In this document: in pieces, positions 35,069 through 45,406 of the stretch
Position numbering within the stretch: the stretch's first letter is position 1
Layout: each line of letters opens with the position of its first letter
NCBI GenBank assembly: GCA_947454135.1
Contig: CANGJI010000011.1
Span: 1 to 52,526, forward strand
Direction: 5' to 3'
Length of the DNA stretch: 52,526 nucleotides
Origin: Sphingomonadaceae bacterium
Lineage (GTDB): Bacteria; Pseudomonadota; Alphaproteobacteria; Sphingomonadales; Sphingomonadaceae
The notes under the pieces: generated by a model
Told to the model about the DNA's origin: nothing
Seen by the model: the letters and a program-made list of their open reading frames with translations, nothing else
Database searches by the model: none
Made by a program: the position numbers and the translations under genes

Positions 35069-37927
35069 ATGACCGAAAAGACCGACTACCGCTCGACCGT
35101 CTTCCTGCCGAAGACCGATTTCCCGATGAAGGCTGGCCTCCCCCAGAAGGAGCCGGGCATTCTTTCGCGCTGGCAGGACGAGGGGCTCTACCAGAAGCTG
35201 CGCGAGGCGCGTCGGGGGGCGGAGAAGTTCATTCTCCATGATGGCCCGCCTTATGCCAATGGCGACATGCACATCGGCCATGCGCTGAACCATATCCTCA
35301 AGGACATGGTCTGCCGCACGCAGAGCCTGCTCGGCAAGGACGCGCCCTATGTGCCCGGCTGGGATTGCCACGGCCTGCCCATCGAGTGGAAGGTCGAGGA
35401 AGAGTACCGCAAGAAGAAGAAGAACAAGGACGAGGTTCCGCCACGCGAATTCCGCGCCGAATGCCGCGCCTATGCCCAGAAGTGGGTGGATACGCAGCGC
35501 GAGCAGCTGAAGCGGCTGGGCATCCAGGGCGATTGGGATCACCCCTACCTGACGATGGACCCGCAGGCGGAAGGCACCATCGTTGCCGAACTGCTGAAGT
35601 TTGCCGAGAGCGGTCAGCTCTATCGCGGCGCGAAGCCGGTGATGTGGTCGCCGGTTGAGAAAACCGCGCTGGCGGAGGCGGAAGTCGAGTACGAGGATAT
35701 TGTCTCGACCCAGATCGACGTGGCGTTCGAGATTGTGGACTCGCCCATTGTTGAGCTGGTTGGCGCCCATGCAGTGATCTGGACGACGACGCCGTGGACG
35801 ATCCCGGTGAACCAGGCTTTGGCTTATGGGCCGGAGGTTGAGTACCGTCTTGTTAGCTTCAATGCGTCCGGGTCGACCTCAGTTTCGACCACGAAGTACA
35901 TCGTCGCAGCAAATTTGCTTGATGAGTTTAGACGTCGTGCATTTGCAGGCTCAGATCTGACAGAAATCTATTGGCATGGCATCGGCTCCGACCTCGCCGG
36001 AACCATCTGCCGCCACCCGATGCACGCGCTTGGCGGCTTCTTTGCCAAGCCGCGCCCGATGCTGCCCGGCGATTTCGTCACGACCGACAGCGGCACGGGC
36101 CTTGTCCATATGTCGCCAGACCACGGCGAGGACGACTTTGCGCTGTGCAAGGCGCACGGGATCGAGCCGGTGTTCGCGGTGCAGGGCGATGGCAAGTACC
36201 GCGAGGACTGGGGCTGGCTCGGCGGGCAGGGCTCGGTGATCAATCCCAAGTTCAACGCGCCGGACGGGCCGATCTGCGAGGCGCTGCGCGAGGCAGGCGG
36301 CCTTCTGGCGGCGAGCGCGGATTACAAGCATTCCTACCCGCATTCGTGGCGTTCGAAGGCCAAGGTGATCTATCGCTGCACGCCGCAGTGGTTTGTGCCG
36401 ATGGACCGCCCGGTCGACATGCCGCACGCCGAAACTCGTGCGGAGAACCGCTGGGACAACGAAGGCGGCGCGCTGGAACACACCAACGCAACGCTGCGCC
36501 AGATCGCCACGAAGGCCATCGCAGATACCCGCTTCGTGCCCGAGAAGGGCCGCAACCGCATCGGCGCGATGGTCGAAGGGCGGCCGGACTGGGTGCTGTC
36601 GCGCCAGCGCGCATGGGGCGTGCCGATCACCCTGTTTGTCGATCGCAAGACCGGCCAGTACCTCAATGATCCCGCCGTCAACGCGCGGATCGTTGCGGCG
36701 GTGCGCGCCGAAGGCGTCGATGCGTGGGACGCCGAGCGGGCGCAGGAGTACCTCGGGCAGGACTACCGCGCCGAGGACTACGAGCAGGTCACCGACATTC
36801 TCGACGTGTGGTTCGATTCGGGTTCGACGCATGCCTTCGTGCTGGAAAGCGGGCGCTGGCCTGATCTCCAGTGGCCGGCGGATCTCTATCTCGAAGGTTC
36901 TGACCAGCATCGCGGCTGGTTCCAGTCCTCGCTGCTGGAAGCCTGCGCGACGCGCGGGCGGGCGCCCTACAATGCTGTGCTGACCCACGGCTTCACGATG
37001 GACGCCAAGGGCATGAAGATGTCCAAGTCGCTGGGCAACACGATCTCGCCCATCGACCTGATGAAGGAATATGGCGCGGATATCCTGCGGCTCTGGGCGC
37101 TCTCGGTCGATTTCACCGAGGACCACCGGATCGGCAAGGAAATCTTGGCTGGCGTGGCGGACCAGTACCGCAAGCTGCGCAATACGTTCCGTTATCTGCT
37201 GGGCGCGCTGGACGGGTTCGACCATGCGGCGGAAGGCGTTGAAGCGGCGGAGATGCCGGAGCTGGAGCGCTATATGCTGCACCGGCTGGCGGAACTGGAC
37301 GCGGCGCTGCGGCAGGCCATCGCGGACTTCGATTTCAACACCTACACGCGCGTGCTGATCGATTTCTGCAACGAGGACCTCTCGGCGTTCTTCTTCGATA
37401 TTCGCAAGGACTGCCTCTATTGCGACGCGCCGAGTGATCCCAAGCGGCGCGCCTATCGCACGGTGCTCGATGTGTTGTTCCACGCGCTGGTGCGCTATGC
37501 CGCGCCGGTGCTCGTGTTCACTTCGGAAGAGGTGTGGACGACGCGGTTCCCGGACCGGGGCAGCGTGCACCTTGAGGCGCTGCGCGAGATTCCGGCGGAA
37601 TGGCGCGATGCGGCACTGGCGGAGCGCTACGAAGGGCTGCGCGCGCTGCGCACCACGGTGACCGAGGCCATCGAGCCGCTGCGCCGCGACAAGGTGATCG
37701 GATCGAGCCTGCAGGCGGAAGTGACCGTTCCGGCGGGCGCGCCCGATGCTGACCTCGCCGAGCTGTTCATCACCGCGTCAGTCACGCGTGGGCAGGGCGA
37801 AGGCGTGGACATCGTGCCGACCTCCCACCACAAGTGCGGCCGCTGCTGGCGGCACCTGCCCGAAGTGACCGAGGACGGCGCGCTGTGCGGGCGGTGTGAC
37901 GACGTGGTCGCGGGGCTCCCGGCATGA
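35069..37927 (+). CDS. ileS: Isoleucyl-tRNA synthetase
   Basis: A 952-residue class I synthetase. The HIGH motif is in HIGHALN near residue 72, the CP1 editing domain includes WTTTPWTIPVNQAL, KMSKS is intact in MKMSKSLGN, and the C-terminus ends in a zinc-ribbon (CGRCWRHLPE...CGRCDD). Length is normal for bacterial IleS. A patch of about 150 nt in the editing domain (about 35830-35980) has lower GC and unusual codons (for example AGA, TTG, GCA). The stop overlaps the lspA start (ATGA). Confidence 0.96.
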   Translation: MTEKTDYRSTVFLPKTDFPMKAGLPQKEPGILSRWQDEGLYQKLREARRGAEKFILHDGPPYANGDMHIGHALNHILKDMVCRTQSLLGKDAPYVPGWDCHGLPIEWKVEEEYRKKKKNKDEVPPREFRAECRAYAQKWVDTQREQLKRLGIQGDWDHPYLTMDPQAEGTIVAELLKFAESGQLYRGAKPVMWSPVEKTALAEAEVEYEDIVSTQIDVAFEIVDSPIVELVGAHAVIWTTTPWTIPVNQALAYGPEVEYRLVSFNASGSTSVSTTKYIVAANLLDEFRRRAFAGSDLTEIYWHGIGSDLAGTICRHPMHALGGFFAKPRPMLPGDFVTTDSGTGLVHMSPDHGEDDFALCKAHGIEPVFAVQGDGKYREDWGWLGGQGSVINPKFNAPDGPICEALREAGGLLAASADYKHSYPHSWRSKAKVIYRCTPQWFVPMDRPVDMPHAETRAENRWDNEGGALEHTNATLRQIATKAIADTRFVPEKGRNRIGAMVEGRPDWVLSRQRAWGVPITLFVDRKTGQYLNDPAVNARIVAAVRAEGVDAWDAERAQEYLGQDYRAEDYEQVTDILDVWFDSGSTHAFVLESGRWPDLQWPADLYLEGSDQHRGWFQSSLLEACATRGRAPYNAVLTHGFTMDAKGMKMSKSLGNTISPIDLMKEYGADILRLWALSVDFTEDHRIGKEILAGVADQYRKLRNTFRYLLGALDGFDHAAEGVEAAEMPELERYMLHRLAELDAALRQAIADFDFNTYTRVLIDFCNEDLSAFFFDIRKDCLYCDAPSDPKRRAYRTVLDVLFHALVRYAAPVLVFTSEEVWTTRFPDRGSVHLEALREIPAEWRDAALAERYEGLRALRTTVTEAIEPLRRDKVIGSSLQAEVTVPAGAPDADLAELFITASVTRGQGEGVDIVPTSHHKCGRCWRHLPEVTEDGALCGRCDDVVAGLPA

Positions 37928-38457
37928 AGAACCGCGTCGCCGGATTTGCCCTGGCGCTCGGCGTGTTCGGCATCGACCGCGCGATCAAGGCGCTGGTGGC
38001 GGGACCGCTCGATCTGCAGGCGGTCGGCGTCATCAAGCTGCTGCCGTTCTTCGATCTGCGCTGGACGGAGAACTACGGCGTTTCCTACGGCATGTTCACT
38101 GCGGATTCGAGCGAGACCAAGTTCGCGCTGCTGGCGATGACCGGTCTGATCGCGCTGGGTGTTGCGGTGTGGATGCTGCGCGAGAAGGTGCTGGGCGAGA
38201 TTCTCGCGCTGGCGCTGGTGCTCGGCGGCGCGCTGGGCAATATCCATGACCGGTTCACGCGGGGCTATGTGATCGACTATGCCGATCTGCACATCGGCGA
38301 ATGGCGTCCGTTCCTGATCTTCAACCTTGCCGATGCGGCGATCACCCTCGGCGTGCTGATACTGCTTGCCCGGTCGCTGCTTTCGCGCGAAAAGCCGGGC
38401 CAACCGGCGGATGCTGACAATGATACCGCCCCTGATACCGGCACGGAGACTGTTTAA
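37924..38457 (+). CDS. lspA: Lipoprotein signal peptidase (signal peptidase II)
   Basis: A 177-residue inner-membrane aspartyl protease with four hydrophobic helices. The catalytic aspartates are in VIDYADLH and FNLADAAI; GALGNIHDR is the preceding conserved block. The C-terminal tail of about 25 residues is polar. It processes prolipoproteins such as the product of the next gene and the OmpA-type lipoprotein at 40353. It is coupled to ileS on one side and to the DUF3035 gene on the other (TAATG). Confidence 0.94.
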   Translation: MKNRVAGFALALGVFGIDRAIKALVAGPLDLQAVGVIKLLPFFDLRWTENYGVSYGMFTADSSETKFALLAMTGLIALGVAVWMLREKVLGEILALALVLGGALGNIHDRFTRGYVIDYADLHIGEWRPFLIFNLADAAITLGVLILLARSLLSREKPGQPADADNDTAPDTGTETV

Positions 38458-38870
38458 TGCGTAAGTCCCTCACCATCCTGATGCTTGCCGGTGGCGCAAC
38501 GCTGCTCGGCGCTTGCTCGCAGGGGGGCTCGCTGTTCAACCGCATCCGGCCGGACGAATTCGCCGTCAGCCGGCAGGCGCCGCTGGTGGTGCCGCCCGAT
38601 TTCTCGCTGATGCCGCCCAACCCCGGCGCGCCGCGTCCGCAGGATGTCGATAGCTCGAAGCAGGCGCTCGATGCCCTGTTCGGCGGCCCTGCGCCGCGCA
38701 GCGCGGTGGAAACCGATGCGCTTGGCAAGGCGGGCGCTTCAGCCGTTGGCATTCGCAGCGTGGTCGGCGATCCCAGGACCAAGACCGTGGCCAAGGGTTC
38801 CGCGCTGCGCGACCTGCTCGCCGCACCGGAAGGCGACGGGCGCGAGGCGCAGGCCAACACCGCGGGCTGA
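38457..38870 (+). CDS. DUF3035-family lipoprotein (BamF-like)
   Basis: A 137-residue lipoprotein; the lipobox LGAC puts the lipidated Cys at residue 20. The mature part has RPDEFAVSRQAPLVVPPDF, the signature of DUF3035, a group whose Caulobacter relative is a BAM-complex subunit (BamF). It overlaps lspA by one base. Its TGA stop is immediately followed by the stop of the convergent gene, giving the shared palindrome TGATCA. Confidence 0.85.
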   Translation: MRKSLTILMLAGGATLLGACSQGGSLFNRIRPDEFAVSRQAPLVVPPDFSLMPPNPGAPRPQDVDSSKQALDALFGGPAPRSAVETDALGKAGASAVGIRSVVGDPRTKTVAKGSALRDLLAAPEGDGREAQANTAG

Positions 38871-40196
38871 TCAGCCGTCCAGTTGCGGCGCAGGGGCGGC
38901 AGGCTTGATCCTGCTTGCCAGCAGCTTGTCGATCTTGCGGCCGTCCATGTCGACCACTTCAAAGCGCCAGCCCTGATCGTGGAAATGCTCGCCTTCGGTG
39001 GGCAGGCGTTTCAGCACGGAGAGCGCAAAGCCCGCAGCGGTGGCGAAGTCGCGGTCTTCGGGAAGTTCGATCCCCAGACGGTCGGCCAGCGCATCGGCGG
39101 GGAGCGCGCCTGAGAGCAGCAGCGAGCCGTCCTCGCGCTCGACGATCATCGGCGCATCGCCTTCATCGCCGTGGGCGACGAAGTTGCCGACGATGGCATC
39201 GAGCAGGTCTGCCGGTGTGACGATGCCTTCAAGGTGGCCGTATTCGTCATGGACCAGTGCGATGGCCACTTCGGCCTGCTGGATGACGCGCAGCGCATCC
39301 ATCGTATCGAGCTGGTCTGGCACGATGGCGGGCTTCTTCATCAGCCGCGCGAGCATGACCTTGCGTCCGCGCAGGAGGACCGAGAGCACGTCGCGGACCT
39401 TGACCACGCCGACCACATTATCGACCGAGCCGTCCGCCACGAGCAGCAGCGAATGCGGGCTGTCGGCAATCGCGGCGCGCAGTTCGATCTCCGGCGCGCG
39501 GCGCTCGATCCAGTGGAGTTCGGTGCGCGGGGTCATCACTTCGCGCACCGGGCGATCCGCGAGGCGCATGATGCCGGTCATCAGCGCGCGCTCGTCCTCT
39601 TCGATCACGCCGGAGCGGGTGGCTTCGGCGAAGATCATGTGTAGCTCTTCGGCAGTCACGTCGTGATCGGCGGTGCGATGCATGCCGAACAGGCGCAGGA
39701 TCACCCCGGAGGAGCTGCCCAGCACCCACACCAGCGGCGCGGTGGCACGGGCCATGAGCTGCATCGGGCGGGCGGCAAGGATCGCGATGGGTTCTGCTGC
39801 GCGCAATGCGATCTGCTTGGGCACCAGTTCGCCGATCACGAGGCTGAGGTAGGTCGTCGCGGCGATCACCAGCATGAAGCCGGCGGTTTCGGCCCACTCC
39901 GCCGGCAGGCCGAGCGCCGCAAGACGCTCGCCGGTCGGGCCGCCAAGGCTTGCGCCCGAATAGGCGCCGGCGATGATGCCGATGAGGGTGATCCCGATTT
40001 GTGCGGTGGAGAGCAGCTTGCCGGGGTCGACCGCCAGTTCGAGCGCCAGTCTTGCGCCCGTGCTGCCGCCTTCTGCCGCAACCTTGAGCCGCGCCGGGCG
40101 TGCCGAGACGATCGCCAGTTCCGTCATGGAAAACAGGGCGTTGAGGACGACAAGCCCAAGGATGATGAGGGCGTCGGGCCAAGGATATGGGGTCAC
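38871..40196 (-). CDS. CNNM/CorC-HlyC-family membrane protein with CBS domains
   Basis: A 441-residue protein with an N-terminal DUF21 membrane domain (four hydrophobic helices, about 7-150; FSMTELAIVSARPARLK is typical), a CBS pair (about 210-330; REVMTPRTELHWI, VVKVRDVLSVLL) and a CorC_HlyC C-terminal domain. Relatives act in magnesium or cobalt efflux, or were misnamed hemolysins. I chose the GTG at 40196, which fits the family start TPYPWPD; the longer ATG frame to 40229 is possible. Confidence 0.85.
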   Translation of the reverse strand: MTPYPWPDALIILGLVVLNALFSMTELAIVSARPARLKVAAEGGSTGARLALELAVDPGKLLSTAQIGITLIGIIAGAYSGASLGGPTGERLAALGLPAEWAETAGFMLVIAATTYLSLVIGELVPKQIALRAAEPIAILAARPMQLMARATAPLVWVLGSSSGVILRLFGMHRTADHDVTAEELHMIFAEATRSGVIEEDERALMTGIMRLADRPVREVMTPRTELHWIERRAPEIELRAAIADSPHSLLLVADGSVDNVVGVVKVRDVLSVLLRGRKVMLARLMKKPAIVPDQLDTMDALRVIQQAEVAIALVHDEYGHLEGIVTPADLLDAIVGNFVAHGDEGDAPMIVEREDGSLLLSGALPADALADRLGIELPEDRDFATAAGFALSVLKRLPTEGEHFHDQGWRFEVVDMDGRKIDKLLASRIKPAAPAPQLDG

Positions 40197-40352
40197 ACAG
40201 CAGGCGCTAGCAGATTTGTGCCGCCGCATGAAGGGCTGCTATTCGGGTGGCGTTCAGGATGTTAGGACGAAAACGCGTTCCGTAACCGTTCATGGCGGTG
40301 GCAGTACAATTCAACGAACCCTCAGGCGAGGGCCGTTCACAGGGGAAATATC

Positions 40353-41045
40353 ATGAAGATCCGGCGCATTCTTGTCTCCAGTCTCTGCGCGGTCTCGCTC
40401 GTCAGCCTCTCGGCCTGCGTGACCGATCCCAACACTGGCCAGCAGAAAGTTTCGCGCACGGCGATCGGTGCTGGCGGCGGTGCGCTGGCAGGCCTGCTGC
40501 TGGGCGGCCTGATCGGCGGCGGCACTGGCCGCATCATCGGCGCGGGGATCGGCGGCGTGGCTGGCGCGGCCATCGGCTACACCTATGACAAGCAGATCAA
40601 GCAGCTGCGCGAGCAGACCGCTGGCACCGGCGTCGAAGTCAGCCCGGTCGATGGCGGCAAGGCGATCCTCGTCAACCTGCCCAACGGCGTGACCTTCGAT
40701 ACCGACAGCACCGTGATCAAGCCCGGCTTCCGCGATACGCTCGACAAGGTGGCGCAGAGCCTCGTGCAGTATCCGGATTCGCTGATCGACGTGACCGGCC
40801 ATACCGATTCGACCGGTTCGGATGCCTACAACATGACGCTTTCCCAGAACCGGGCGCAGGCGGTGGCGGACTACCTCACCTCGCGCGGGGTCGCGGCAGG
40901 CCGTATCCGCAGCCAGGGCCTTGGCGAGAGCCAGCCGATTGCCTCGAATGCGACCGAGGAAGGCCGTTCGGCCAACCGCCGCGTCGAGATCAAGATCGTG
41001 CCGGTGTCGCAGGATGATGTCGCCCGCGCGCGCCAAGGGCAGTAA
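40353..41045 (+). CDS. OmpA-family lipoprotein with glycine zipper
   Basis: A 230-residue outer-membrane lipoprotein: the lipobox LSAC ends at Cys22. A Gly-rich segment (about 38-75, with repeated GGxxGG) is the glycine-zipper element, and the C-terminal OmpA domain (VTGHTDSTGSDAYNMTLSQNRA, QGLGESQPIASN, GRSANRRVEI) binds peptidoglycan. It tethers the outer membrane to the wall. It is followed by a strong hairpin at 41064-41096. Confidence 0.92.
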   Translation: MKIRRILVSSLCAVSLVSLSACVTDPNTGQQKVSRTAIGAGGGALAGLLLGGLIGGGTGRIIGAGIGGVAGAAIGYTYDKQIKQLREQTAGTGVEVSPVDGGKAILVNLPNGVTFDTDSTVIKPGFRDTLDKVAQSLVQYPDSLIDVTGHTDSTGSDAYNMTLSQNRAQAVADYLTSRGVAAGRIRSQGLGESQPIASNATEEGRSANRRVEIKIVPVSQDDVARARQGQ

Positions 41046-41063
41046 CTGGTGAAATAGCCCTAT

Positions 41064-41096
41064 CCAGCCGGGTTGACGCCGTGTCGACCCGGCTGG
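41064..41096. terminator. Long hairpin after the OmpA-type gene
   Basis: CCAGCCGGGTTGAC and GTCGACCCGGCTGG form a 14-bp stem with one G-U and the loop GCCGT, 19 nt after the stop codon. There is no T tract, so it may block exonucleases or act as a Rho-aided terminator. Confidence 0.55.
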
Positions 41097-41124
41097 CATC
41101 GCTTCTGGAAACAGGAGCGCCTCC

Positions 41125-42126
41125 ATGACCTTTACCCGCCGCACGATTGCCGGTCGCGAGACCAACCCCATCGGCCTTGGCTGCATGTCGCTGAGCTGGG
41201 CCTATGGCACGCCGCCTTCTGACGAGGATGGCAAGAGCCTCCTCGCCCGCGCGCTCGACCTTGGCTATGACCACCTCGATACCGCGCGCATCTATGGCGA
41301 CGGGCACAACGAGACGCTGATCGGCGAGGCGCTTTCAGGCCAGCGCAACAAGTTCTTCCTTGCGAGCAAGACCGGCATCATCGTCGATGGCAAGGCGCGG
41401 CGGATCGACTGCAAGCCCGAGACGATCCGGGGCGCGCTCGAAACCTCGCTGCGCCTGCTCAAGACCGATCACATCGACCTCTACTATCTCCACCGCCGCG
41501 ATTTCACCGTGCCGATCGAGGAATCGGTCGGCGCGCTGGGTGACCTCGTGCGCGAAGGCAAGATCGGCGGCATCGGCCTGTCCGAAATGTCCGCCGAAAC
41601 GGTGCGCCGCGCCCATGCCGAGCATCCGATTGCCGCGCTTCAGACTGAATACTCGCCGATGACGCGCAACCCCGAGATCGCGGTGCTGGATGTGTGCCGC
41701 GAACTGGGGATCACCTTTGTCGCGTTCTCGCCGGTGTGCCGGGGCCTGCTCGTGGACGAACGGCCTGATCCGGCGGCGATGCCCAAGAGCGACATCCGCC
41801 CGAACATGCCGCGCTTCCAGGGCGAGAACTGGGCGCACAACCTTGGCCTTGCCGAGCAGTTCGCCGCGCTCGCCGCGCGCGAGGGCGTGACGGCGGCGCA
41901 GCTGGCGCTCGGCTGGGTGCTGGCGCGCGGACCGCATGTCGTGGCGATTCCGGGCACCGCGCGGCAGGACCACCTCGCCGAAAACATTGCGCGGTGGGAT
42001 TGGGAACCCTCCGCCGCGCTGGTGGCCGAGGTGGATGCGCTGATCAACCATCAGACGGTGGCAGGGCATCGCTATGGGCCGGTGATGCAGGCGACGATTG
42101 ATACGGAAGAGTTCGAGGCGGCTTAA
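41125..42126 (+). CDS. Aldo/keto reductase
   Basis: A 333-residue NADPH-dependent oxidoreductase of the AKR barrel family. LDTARIYGDGHNETLIGEAL holds the catalytic Asp and Tyr, the Lys is in FFLASKTG, and HIDLYYLHRRD holds the His. IPGTARQDHLAENI is the cofactor-binding end. The pattern is close to the YajO/pyridoxal-reductase-like AKR groups; substrate unknown. AACAGGAG lies upstream of the ATG. Confidence 0.92.
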   Translation: MTFTRRTIAGRETNPIGLGCMSLSWAYGTPPSDEDGKSLLARALDLGYDHLDTARIYGDGHNETLIGEALSGQRNKFFLASKTGIIVDGKARRIDCKPETIRGALETSLRLLKTDHIDLYYLHRRDFTVPIEESVGALGDLVREGKIGGIGLSEMSAETVRRAHAEHPIAALQTEYSPMTRNPEIAVLDVCRELGITFVAFSPVCRGLLVDERPDPAAMPKSDIRPNMPRFQGENWAHNLGLAEQFAALAAREGVTAAQLALGWVLARGPHVVAIPGTARQDHLAENIARWDWEPSAALVAEVDALINHQTVAGHRYGPVMQATIDTEEFEAA

Positions 42127-42133
42127 GGCTACT

Positions 42134-42215
42134 CGTCATCCCCACGCAGGCGGGGATCCAGGGCGGAATAGCACTGTGCCCGCCGCTCTGGATTCCCGCC
42201 TGCGCGGTAATGACG
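42134..42215. repeat. Inverted pair of dispersed REP-like repeats
   Basis: The arm at 42134-42161 and the arm at 42188-42215 (CTGGATTCCCGCCTGCGCGG, then TAATGACG) are imperfect inverted copies separated by 26 nt. Each also holds its own short hairpin, and the unit is the same family as 20656-20704. It lies between convergent genes. Confidence 0.72.
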
Positions 42216-42261
42216 AAGATAAGGGTTGGAAGTCAGACCTGTAGGGTGAGCGTGGCAGGAC

Positions 42262-43038
42262 TTATGCCATCCTGCTCGCCCGCTCTGCCAGCCGGTCCAC
42301 CGCCGCTGCGTGGATCGCGGGTGCGGCGGCGAGGAGGCCAAAGGCGCGCGGATCACGTTTGTTGTAGGCCAGCGGCGCGCCGAAGGCATCGCTCACCGCC
42401 GCGCCTGCTTCGCGGGCGATGAGAGCGGCTGCGCCGATGTCCCATTCGTAGCCCCAGCGCAGGGTGGCGAGGAGATCGGCTTCATCGGCGGCGACCATGG
42501 CGATGCGGAGCGCAATGGAATTGGGCTTGTCGACGAGGACGAGGTCGTGGTCGACACGCGGGAGGGCGTCTGCGGGGACGCGGGCTCCGGTGAGTTCGAG
42601 GCGGTTGCTGGCGGTGAGGGGGTGGTCGTTGCGGGTCGCGCCTTGTCCGGCGATGGCCTGCCAGTATTCCCCGCGCGCAGGGGCATCGAGCGCGCCGATG
42701 AGGGGGCGACCTTCGGAGATGAGCGCGACGGAGACGGCCCAGCCCGGGCGGCCACGCACGAAATCGCGCGTGCCGTCGATGGGATCGACCAGCCAGCATA
42801 GGCCCTTGCCGAGGCGGGCGGGATCGTCGGCGGTTTCCTCGGAGAGCCAGCCGGCGGAGGGAAGGAGCGCGCCGAGCTCCTGCTTGAGATAGCCATCAAC
42901 CGCGAGATCGGCGGCACTTACGGGGTTGTTCGGGGACTTGTCCCACACTTCGAGCGCGTGGCCATGGCCGGGCCAGCTGGCGAGGGCCAGACGCCCGGCT
43001 TCGCCCATGATGTGACGGAAGCGGTCGAAGTCGATCAT
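42262..43038 (-). CDS. Inositol monophosphatase-family phosphatase (CysQ-like)
   Basis: A 258-residue Mg-dependent phosphatase. The family metal sites are visible: the Asp in VSAADLAVD, Glu in LSEETADD, DPIDGTRDF (85-93) and the late Asp in WDIGAAAL. The spacing resembles CysQ (3'-phosphoadenosine phosphatase) more than SuhB, but IMPase, fructose bisphosphatase or histidinol-phosphatase activity cannot be excluded. The ATG at 43038 fits the domain; an extension to 43143 is open but unsupported. Confidence 0.83.
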   Translation of the reverse strand: MIDFDRFRHIMGEAGRLALASWPGHGHALEVWDKSPNNPVSAADLAVDGYLKQELGALLPSAGWLSEETADDPARLGKGLCWLVDPIDGTRDFVRGRPGWAVSVALISEGRPLIGALDAPARGEYWQAIAGQGATRNDHPLTASNRLELTGARVPADALPRVDHDLVLVDKPNSIALRIAMVAADEADLLATLRWGYEWDIGAAALIAREAGAAVSDAFGAPLAYNKRDPRAFGLLAAAPAIHAAAVDRLAERASRMA

Positions 43039-43257
43039 CGCCACTTTCGATGCGGGTTTGGGCCGCCAAGCGCAAGCGGAACGTGCGCTGACCTGCAGCT
43101 GGATGAATTCGTATTCCGCAACGCAGGCGCGGAATGCATTCATGCAGGCATGATTGGGATGCGCGAACCCTTTTCAAGGGCTTGGCCGTGTGCTTAAGGC
43201 AGCGCGACCTGCCGGTTCAATCCGCTAGATCTCATTCTCTTGATGCGGGGATAACGC

Positions 43258-44457
<1,200 letters not shown>

Positions 44458-44460
44458 TCC

Positions 44461-45345
44461 ATGAGCATTCTTGTCAACAAGCACACCAAGGTCATCACCC
44501 AGGGCATGACCGGCAAGACCGGCGCGTTCCACACGCAGGCCGCGCTTGATTACGGCACGCAGATGGTCGCGGGCGTTACCCCGGGCAAGGGCGGCACCAG
44601 CCACATCGGCCTGCCGCAGTATGACACTGTCGCCGAAGCCAAGGCCGCGACCGGCGCGACCGCGAGCTGCATCTACGTGCCGCCTCCGGGCGCGGCGGAT
44701 GCGATCCTCGAGGCGATCGACGCGCAGATGGAGCTCATCGTGTGCATCACCGAGGGCATTCCGGTGCTCGACATGGTGCGCGTGAAGCGCGCGCTGCAGG
44801 GTTCGAAGTCGCGCCTGATCGGTCCGAACTGCCCCGGCGTGCTGACGCCGGACGAGTGCAAGATCGGCATCATGCCGGGTTCGATCTTCAAGAAGGGCTC
44901 GGTCGGCGTGGTCTCGCGTTCGGGCACCCTGACCTATGAGGCGGTGTTCCAGACCTCGAACATCGGGCTGGGCCAGACGACGGCTGTCGGCATCGGCGGC
45001 GATCCGGTGAACGGCACCAACTTCATCGACGTGCTCGAGCTGTTCCTCGCCGACGAAGACACCAAGTCGATCATCATGATCGGCGAGATCGGCGGCGACG
45101 CGGAAGAGAACGCGGCGCAGTTCCTGATCGACGAGGCCAAGCGTGGCCGGAAGAAGCCGATGGCCGGCTTCATCGCGGGCCGCTCGGCCCCTCCGGGCCG
45201 CCGCATGGGCCACGCTGGCGCCATCGTTTCGGGCGGCAAGGGCGATGCCGAAAGCAAGATCGCGGCGATGGAAGCAGCGGGCATCCGCGTTTCGCCTTCG
45301 CCGAGCCTGCTGGGCGAGACACTGGCGGAAGTGCTGAAGGGCTGA
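44461..45345 (+). CDS. sucD: Succinyl-CoA ligase (ADP-forming) subunit alpha
   Basis: A 294-residue subunit carrying the CoA-binding Rossmann domain ([16 protein letters not shown]) and the active-site phosphohistidine in [36 protein letters not shown] is the standard ligase signature. It is cotranscribed with sucC and ends at a clear terminator. Its complex produces or uses succinyl-CoA, also the product of the propionate pathway at the right end of the window. Confidence 0.97.
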   Translation: MSILVNKHTKVITQGMTGKTGAFHTQAALDYGTQMVAGVTPGKGGTSHIGLPQYDTVAEAKAATGATASCIYVPPPGAADAILEAIDAQMELIVCITEGIPVLDMVRVKRALQGSKSRLIGPNCPGVLTPDECKIGIMPGSIFKKGSVGVVSRSGTLTYEAVFQTSNIGLGQTTAVGIGGDPVNGTNFIDVLELFLADEDTKSIIMIGEIGGDAEENAAQFLIDEAKRGRKKPMAGFIAGRSAPPGRRMGHAGAIVSGGKGDAESKIAAMEAAGIRVSPSPSLLGETLAEVLKG

Positions 45346-45367
45346 GGTTTCAGCCTTTGAGATAAGG

Positions 45368-45398
45368 AAAGGGCCGGGGGGAAACCTCCGGCCTTTTT
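45368..45398 (+). terminator. Rho-independent terminator of sucCD
   Basis: AAGGGCCGG...CCGGCCTTTTT, with inner GGGG/CCTCC and a GAAA loop region, forms a GC-rich stem followed by five T. It begins about 20 nt after the sucD stop. Confidence 0.85.
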
Positions 45399-45406
45399 CG
45401 TCTGGT

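Noticed and set aside
35951..37570. 539-codon open frame on the minus strand
   Set aside because: Antisense to ileS, no motifs.
42134..42215. CRISPR array
   Set aside because: There are only two inverted repeat units, no regular spacers and no cas genes.
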